From Crocodylus rhombifer (Eukaryota; Chordata; Crocodylia; Crocodylidae): a DNA stretch of 64,000 nt. A program made the position numbers and the translations under genes. Every line of letters starts with the position of its first letter. The first letter of the stretch is position 1. Of this stretch, positions 59,802 through 64,000 are shown piece by piece. Where the stretch lies: NCBI GenBank assembly GCA_038503035.1, contig JAVSML010024617.1, positions 525,294 through 589,293 of the forward strand, given 5' to 3'. A model generated the notes under the pieces. The model saw only the letters and a list, made by a program, of their open reading frames with translations. It was not told the DNA's origin and did not search any database.

Positions 59802-60064
59802 TAAAAGGCTAATGACATTTTTCTCCAAAGATATTTCCCCCCAAATAGGCTGTTGTTTGGTGCTGCATCTAGGATTGCTACCATACTGTTCCATGCATAT
59901 TTCTCTATCCCTAACTGTTCCTCTTTTGTACCCTGGGGCAGGTCTGTTCCCTACCTTACACAGGCAGAAGGATTGGATTGTTTCTCTCTTCAGCCTGAAA
60001 CTCCCTGATTGCTAGGAGCCCAGCAGAAAAGAAGAGGTAGCCCGGTAATTCTAATCCACACATC

Positions 60065-60240
60065 CTTGACTGCACTGAACAAGTGTAAATTTTTTTTGGC
60101 AATATCTTTTATTGGACTGATTGTATTGTTGGGAAGAGATGTTAGAAAGAGATCACCCCAAAAAAGCCTTTCTTCTTGCATATAACCCAGATCATTATGG
60201 CTACAACAACGCTCTAATGCTACCACTCTATGAGAGCAGG
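60065..60240 (-). repeat. Dispersed sauropsid repeat (family C)
   Basis: Complement reads CAGTCCAATAAAAGATATTG preceded by CATCTCTTCCCAACAATAC, matching the family C phrase at 36690. Upstream on the minus strand it includes GTAGCCATAATGATCTGG. Confidence 0.6.
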
Positions 60241-60389
60241 CAGAGTAAAGGAGCTCTGGTCAGTCCAAACATGTCATGCTATTCTAGACAGACATGCCTG
60301 TTCTACCTACATTGTGCCTGTTTTAGTTCCAAGTTGCTATTCCTTTTCATGCTACCTCAAAAGCACTATAAATAATCATTATCTTTTTT

Positions 60390-60620
60390 CTATATATAAT
60401 TACCTCTCAAATATTTGTGGACCCTTATCATAACATTCCTTGTTTGTATTCTTTTCTCTGGGCTGTACATATTAAATTCCCTTAACCTCTGATCAAGGTC
60501 ATATCTTTTAATCCCTTTATCATGTTTGTTGCCCTTCTCTGGATTCTTTCATTTATCTTTGTCATTAGCATAATGGGGTGTTGAAATCTATACAGGTATA
60601 CTCCAGAGAATGACCATATC
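60390..60620 (-). mobile_element. CR1 LINE fragment, RT C-terminal part
   Basis: CCTTTATCATGTTTGTTGCC followed by CTTCTCTGGATTCTTTCATT and TAATGGGGTGTTGAAATCTA is the complement of the CR1 region encoding the end of RT (the QRRATRMI and QFW region). Strongly diverged, many indels. Confidence 0.78.
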
Positions 60621-62565
60621 AAGGCCATTTACACAAGTATTATTACCTTCCTTATTCTGCTTGTGATACCCAAGTTTTACAACCAATACATTGGTAGAGA
60701 AGACACTGAGTCAAGAACAATTGGAGTTCCTAAACTAGATACCAGGTAACCACAATATCAAGGGTTTATACACATTAATCCACTTCACGCTCAGCTGACT
60801 AAAATAACCTGACAAGAATTTCTCTATGTAATAGGCACAGTACATTGTTTCCAATACAAATAAGAGTAAGATCACAAGGACTCAAATAATCTTGCCATCA
60901 CGTCACAAAGAATTCTTTTAATTTTCTTTTTCAGGCTCTTTCAAATGGAAACAAGACAAAGTAGTAGCAGAAGAATCCATCTCTTGGTGTCAACACAATA
61001 TAGAGAAAAAGCATTAGAGAGGGAAGCAGATTTTGGTCAAAGTGGACACTCAAATTATGAAGTCAAATCTTGACTAAGTCAAATTTGTGACATAAGACTG
61101 ACTATCCGAGCAGCTTCAAATGTATCTGTTATATCTTGCAAGTCCCACTGGTGAAGAGATTAGACTAGCAGAGAAAGCACCACACAGTTTACATGGCTGG
61201 CAGCTTCGCTATTCTGAACAGTACCCAAAACTGAATGTAAAGCATGGTGCCCAAAGGAGGCACACAGCCTAACAATACCATGTACAAGAAACAATACCAT
61301 GTACAATGACTAATGCGCAATACATCTCAATGTCAGTGACTCCTGAGAAGCCTCAACAGAACCTGAGGAGCTGCTCCGGGTAACTATGGAATTGTCATGG
61401 CAAATAAACTTGTAATCCCTATCCAATCTATTTTTTTGCCCCCAGACACTGCCCTGAAAAATCATAGACCAGTGTTTTGTTTTCTGGTTCTTCCAGTGAA
61501 GAATTGGAACATTTTAGGCAAGGCACTCACCCTCTTTATAATCCAATTTCCCAGTGATATAAATGGAGTAATGATGCTTAACTTGGTACTCCAAAGTACT
61601 CTCAGTAAAACCACTGAAAAGGAGTAGTAAAAGTTATTATCTATTATTACAATCACTAGGCTATAATATTAGGGGATTCTTGGAGGAGGGAAAGTGCAGC
61701 TTTCTCCTTAGATAAATGACAGAGAATGAATAGACCAAGCAACGCTCAACAACAACAAAATAAAATGGAGCTGTTACCCAGGAAGAGGAAACGATAATGG
61801 TCATTCTGCCGTCTGTGGTAATCTGGAGGAGAAGACATAATGCAAAATATCCCGAACGAACCTGCATCTAACTCACTTTCTGCTCTGCAGCACCTTGTTA
61901 AGGGTTACTGAAAGGTAGGGTTAGAAAAAACCTCTGTAAGCAAGGTAAAGAGAGAGAGAAAGAGCATGGTTCAGCAGAGACCTCCTTATAGCAGCCCATT
62001 TTGCACACCTACCCATCTTTTCCACCCCAACCCTGCCCTCATATAATTCAGTGGCTCCCAAAGGTTGACCAGGAACATATTCTTTCCTTCATGTTTTGAT
62101 TACTCTGAAAATGGTATAATGAAGTGTTTTTCCTTCAGCAGAAATACTGCCAGTATTTTCACTCCTATTCTATTCTCCCTCCCACTCAAGCCTGTTCACA
62201 CTTACTTTGAAAAATTAATATTGGGAGAAGAATAGACTTGTTTTAATTTCCTTCACCTATGACAAGTGTTCCCAGTTCCCACCTAGGCGCATTCTGTTAT
62301 TGCATCTAAAGAGGACTCTGGGCCCTGAAAATTTCATATGAATCAAATAACAGTTATAGAAAGCATAGAAAAAAAGTGATTTTTCCTTATACAAATTTCT
62401 CTCTGACTCAAATCTTCTCCTATGGATTATTACATAGTTACCCACCATAAGCGTAAAATTTTTATGAAAGGACACTTCAAGAGACAGGAGATGAGGTCTT
62501 ATCCCTACCACAACACCCTTCTACCACATAAAAGAGCCACAGGCCCATAGCAGACGTTACACTTA
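60621..62565. other. Intronic spacer, no gene seen
   Basis: AT-rich. Open frames at 61397, 61462, 61661 and 62257 have no recognised domain and no splice-site context matching the expected KDM4C PHD exon. Confidence 0.5.
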
Positions 62566-62700
62566 AGACGGAATTAACCAGCTAATCATGTCTTAAATAG
62601 TAACTCAGCCACATGTTGAGGCAATTAATGGCATGGTAAAATGGAAAATAAGCCACAAATTAGTCCATAAAATATGTGTATATTAATATTGCAGCTGGTT
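62566..62700 (+). mobile_element. Family A element, left part
   Basis: GGAATTAACCAGCTAATCAT, then GTAACTCAGCCACATG and AAGCCACAAATTAGTCC follow the left part of family A in the same order as 31336 and the complement of 38195-38330. A minisatellite follows; the right end was not found. Confidence 0.6.
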
Positions 62701-62775
62701 TCCATCATACGTTAAACTGAACATGTGGCAGGGTCCCCATCACGCAACCTGGGACCGACCCCAGTGTTGCCTCAG

Positions 62776-63060
62776 GGCTGGGACACACAATCAGCTAATT
62801 GTCAGTCTCAGCCCCAAAGATTACAGTGGAGTCTTAACCTCATTACTGTGTGGTTCCAGTGCTGAGCTGACTGCCAGCTGATATAATTAGTTAATTGTTA
62901 ATCTCGCCTCTGGGACCACACCAGAGTCTCCAACTCACTCTGGTGTGGTTCTGCGGCTGAGATCAACAATCAGTTTACTGACAGTCTGCCCTAGGGCTGC
63001 ACTAGAGTCCAACTGGCTCCAGTGCAGTATGAGGGCTGAGACTGACAAACAGCTGATCTT
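62776..63060. repeat. Tandem repeat, 80-95-bp units
   Basis: Four diverged units, each starting with GGCTGAG/GGCTGGG (GCTG at 62777, 62861, 62956 and 63035), followed by an AATCAGCTAATTGTCAGTCT-like part and a CACTAGAGTC/CAGTGGAGTC-like part. Probably the core of the family A element to the left. Confidence 0.75.
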
Positions 63061-64000
63061 GGGTTCCCCTGCACTGTGCGTTCACCTGTTTGCAGCCCAG
63101 CAGTCAGGACCAGGGAGCAGCTGCCGCAAACGGACTTCCCGGAGGGGAGAAAGGAAGGCAGCTTGGACCCCTGCCCTGAGAGTGGGGGACCCTCCCCTTC
63201 TCCCACCCACCCAGCTGCCAGGGACCCATGTTTGGGGAGGCGGCTCTGGGCTCTGCCCTGGGACTAGTCCAAAACAGCTCCATCCCACCTAGGCTCTGCT
63301 GCTGCAGGCTGGTCCCCAGAGCTCAGCACTCTCCCCACTAACACTAAGATTCTGTGTGCACATGGAGAGGGTGGAAGGACAAGCTGGAGAAGGGGAGAGA
63401 GGGACGGAGTGAGGGACAAGCGAAAGGAGCAAGCAGAGGGTCGCAGAGGCAGTGAAAGGGGGAGTTCTGGGAAGCAAGGAAGCAGTGGGGGAGCAATGGG
63501 AGGAGAGGAGCAGCAAGGGAGGGAGGGAGCAGGAGCGAGGGTGGGGTGTGAAAGAGATGTGCAGAGAAGGGAGCCAAAGGGGGAGGATGCTGGTGGAAAA
63601 ATAGGTGTGGGGAGTATAGAGCAGATCTGACGGGGACAAGAGGAGGCTACCCAGGTTCAGCTTCTCTCTGACATGATGGTCAAGCAGCTGCACAAGGTGC
63701 AGCACATGCGCATTTCAATACAGCAGCCTGACTCCAGCGCAGCTGCGCGCACACACAGGCTGCACTCACATCTCCCCAAAAATAGGTCAACATTATCCCT
63801 TATTAGCAGCAGCTTTCAGCTCAGCCCTCCTCCTGCTGATCTCTTGCCCAGCAGAGTCCCAACCACCTGCTTTTCTGGCCTTGCTCACCCCATTTCCTCA
63901 CGGGCAGTCCCTGATCTCTTCCACCCTCCCTGGCCAATGGGGGGGCAGAGCAGCATGGTGGGTGGGAAGGGGGAGGGCAGTATCTCATATACCCCTAAAA
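63061..64000. other. GC-rich block, no gene seen
   Basis: Raised GC and CpG from 63061 to the end. 63360-63620 is purine-rich (GGAGAGGG/AAGGAG type) on the plus strand. GCGCAGCTGCGC at about 63738 is a perfect 12-bp palindrome. Open frames on both strands are not supported as genes. It could be the interior of a large repeat or a CpG-enriched intronic element. Confidence 0.4.

Noticed and set aside
63061..64000. CpG-enriched block considered as a promoter
   Set aside because: No TATA or initiator arrangement, no first exon, and proximity to tandem repeats makes a repeat interior more likely.
1..64000. tRNA, rRNA, CRISPR, operon or bacterial-type signals
   Set aside because: None seen; the sequence is vertebrate intronic DNA.

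Overview
The window reads as nuclear DNA of an amniote, most likely a non-avian sauropsid (crocodilian or turtle; crocodilian favoured but not proven). The reasons are many CR1 LINE copies with the CR1 3' tail (TTCTATGATTCTATGA type), several hAT-type non-autonomous DNA transposons with 8-bp target duplications, a MIR-type SINE, vertebrate splice sites and CpG-poor AT-rich spacer. There is no prokaryotic or viral gene organisation.

The only host protein-coding sequence I can support is two small exons on the minus strand, 57824-57879 (56 bp) and 54072-54180 (109 bp). They join in phase and encode the start of the second, extended PHD-type zinc finger of a KDM4 histone lysine demethylase. The residues fit KDM4C (JMJD2C) best. 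The exon 3' of them and the exon 5' of them were not found, so nearly the whole window is intronic: part of one intron of at least 54 kb (1-54071), a complete 3.6-kb intron (54181-57823), and part of an intron of at least 6.1 kb (57880-64000).

The rest is a mosaic of old and nested mobile elements. 0-8 kb: a GC-rich minisatellite, a broken LINE with a hAT-type MITE inside it, and a three-layer nest (CR1 in a MITE in a CR1). 9.8-16 kb: a MIR, an LTR-like segment, an internally deleted CR1 and two terminal-inverted-repeat elements. 19.4-23.2 kb: a long CR1 relic (ORF1 esterase, endonuclease, RT) carrying hAT insertions. 23-34 kb: MITEs, a foldback hAT element, three more CR1 copies, a repeat with a 120-bp minisatellite core and a small hAT. 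37.8-40.7 kb: remains of a Ty3/Gypsy-like LTR retrotransposon (gag, zinc knuckle, damaged protease) between LTR-like repeats, the 5' one interrupted by another element. 41-49 kb: more DNA elements, including a 1-kb foldback hAT with a perfect 8-bp duplication. 51-52.6 kb: a CR1 end and a DNA element. 52.6-59.1 kb, around the two exons, holds no element I can recognise. 59-64 kb: MITEs, a CR1 fragment and GC-rich tandem repeats.

The mobile elements do not form a working system: every coding relic I checked has stops, frameshifts or large deletions. Long open frames in the GC-rich parts (for example 21.6-22.8, 28.7-29.2 and 47-48.8 kb) lie on both strands of tandem or inverted repeats and are composition artefacts. 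I found no tRNA or rRNA gene, CRISPR array or complete host gene, and no clear undescribed system. The most unusual objects are the two foldback hAT elements and a dispersed family whose copies carry different internal cores.
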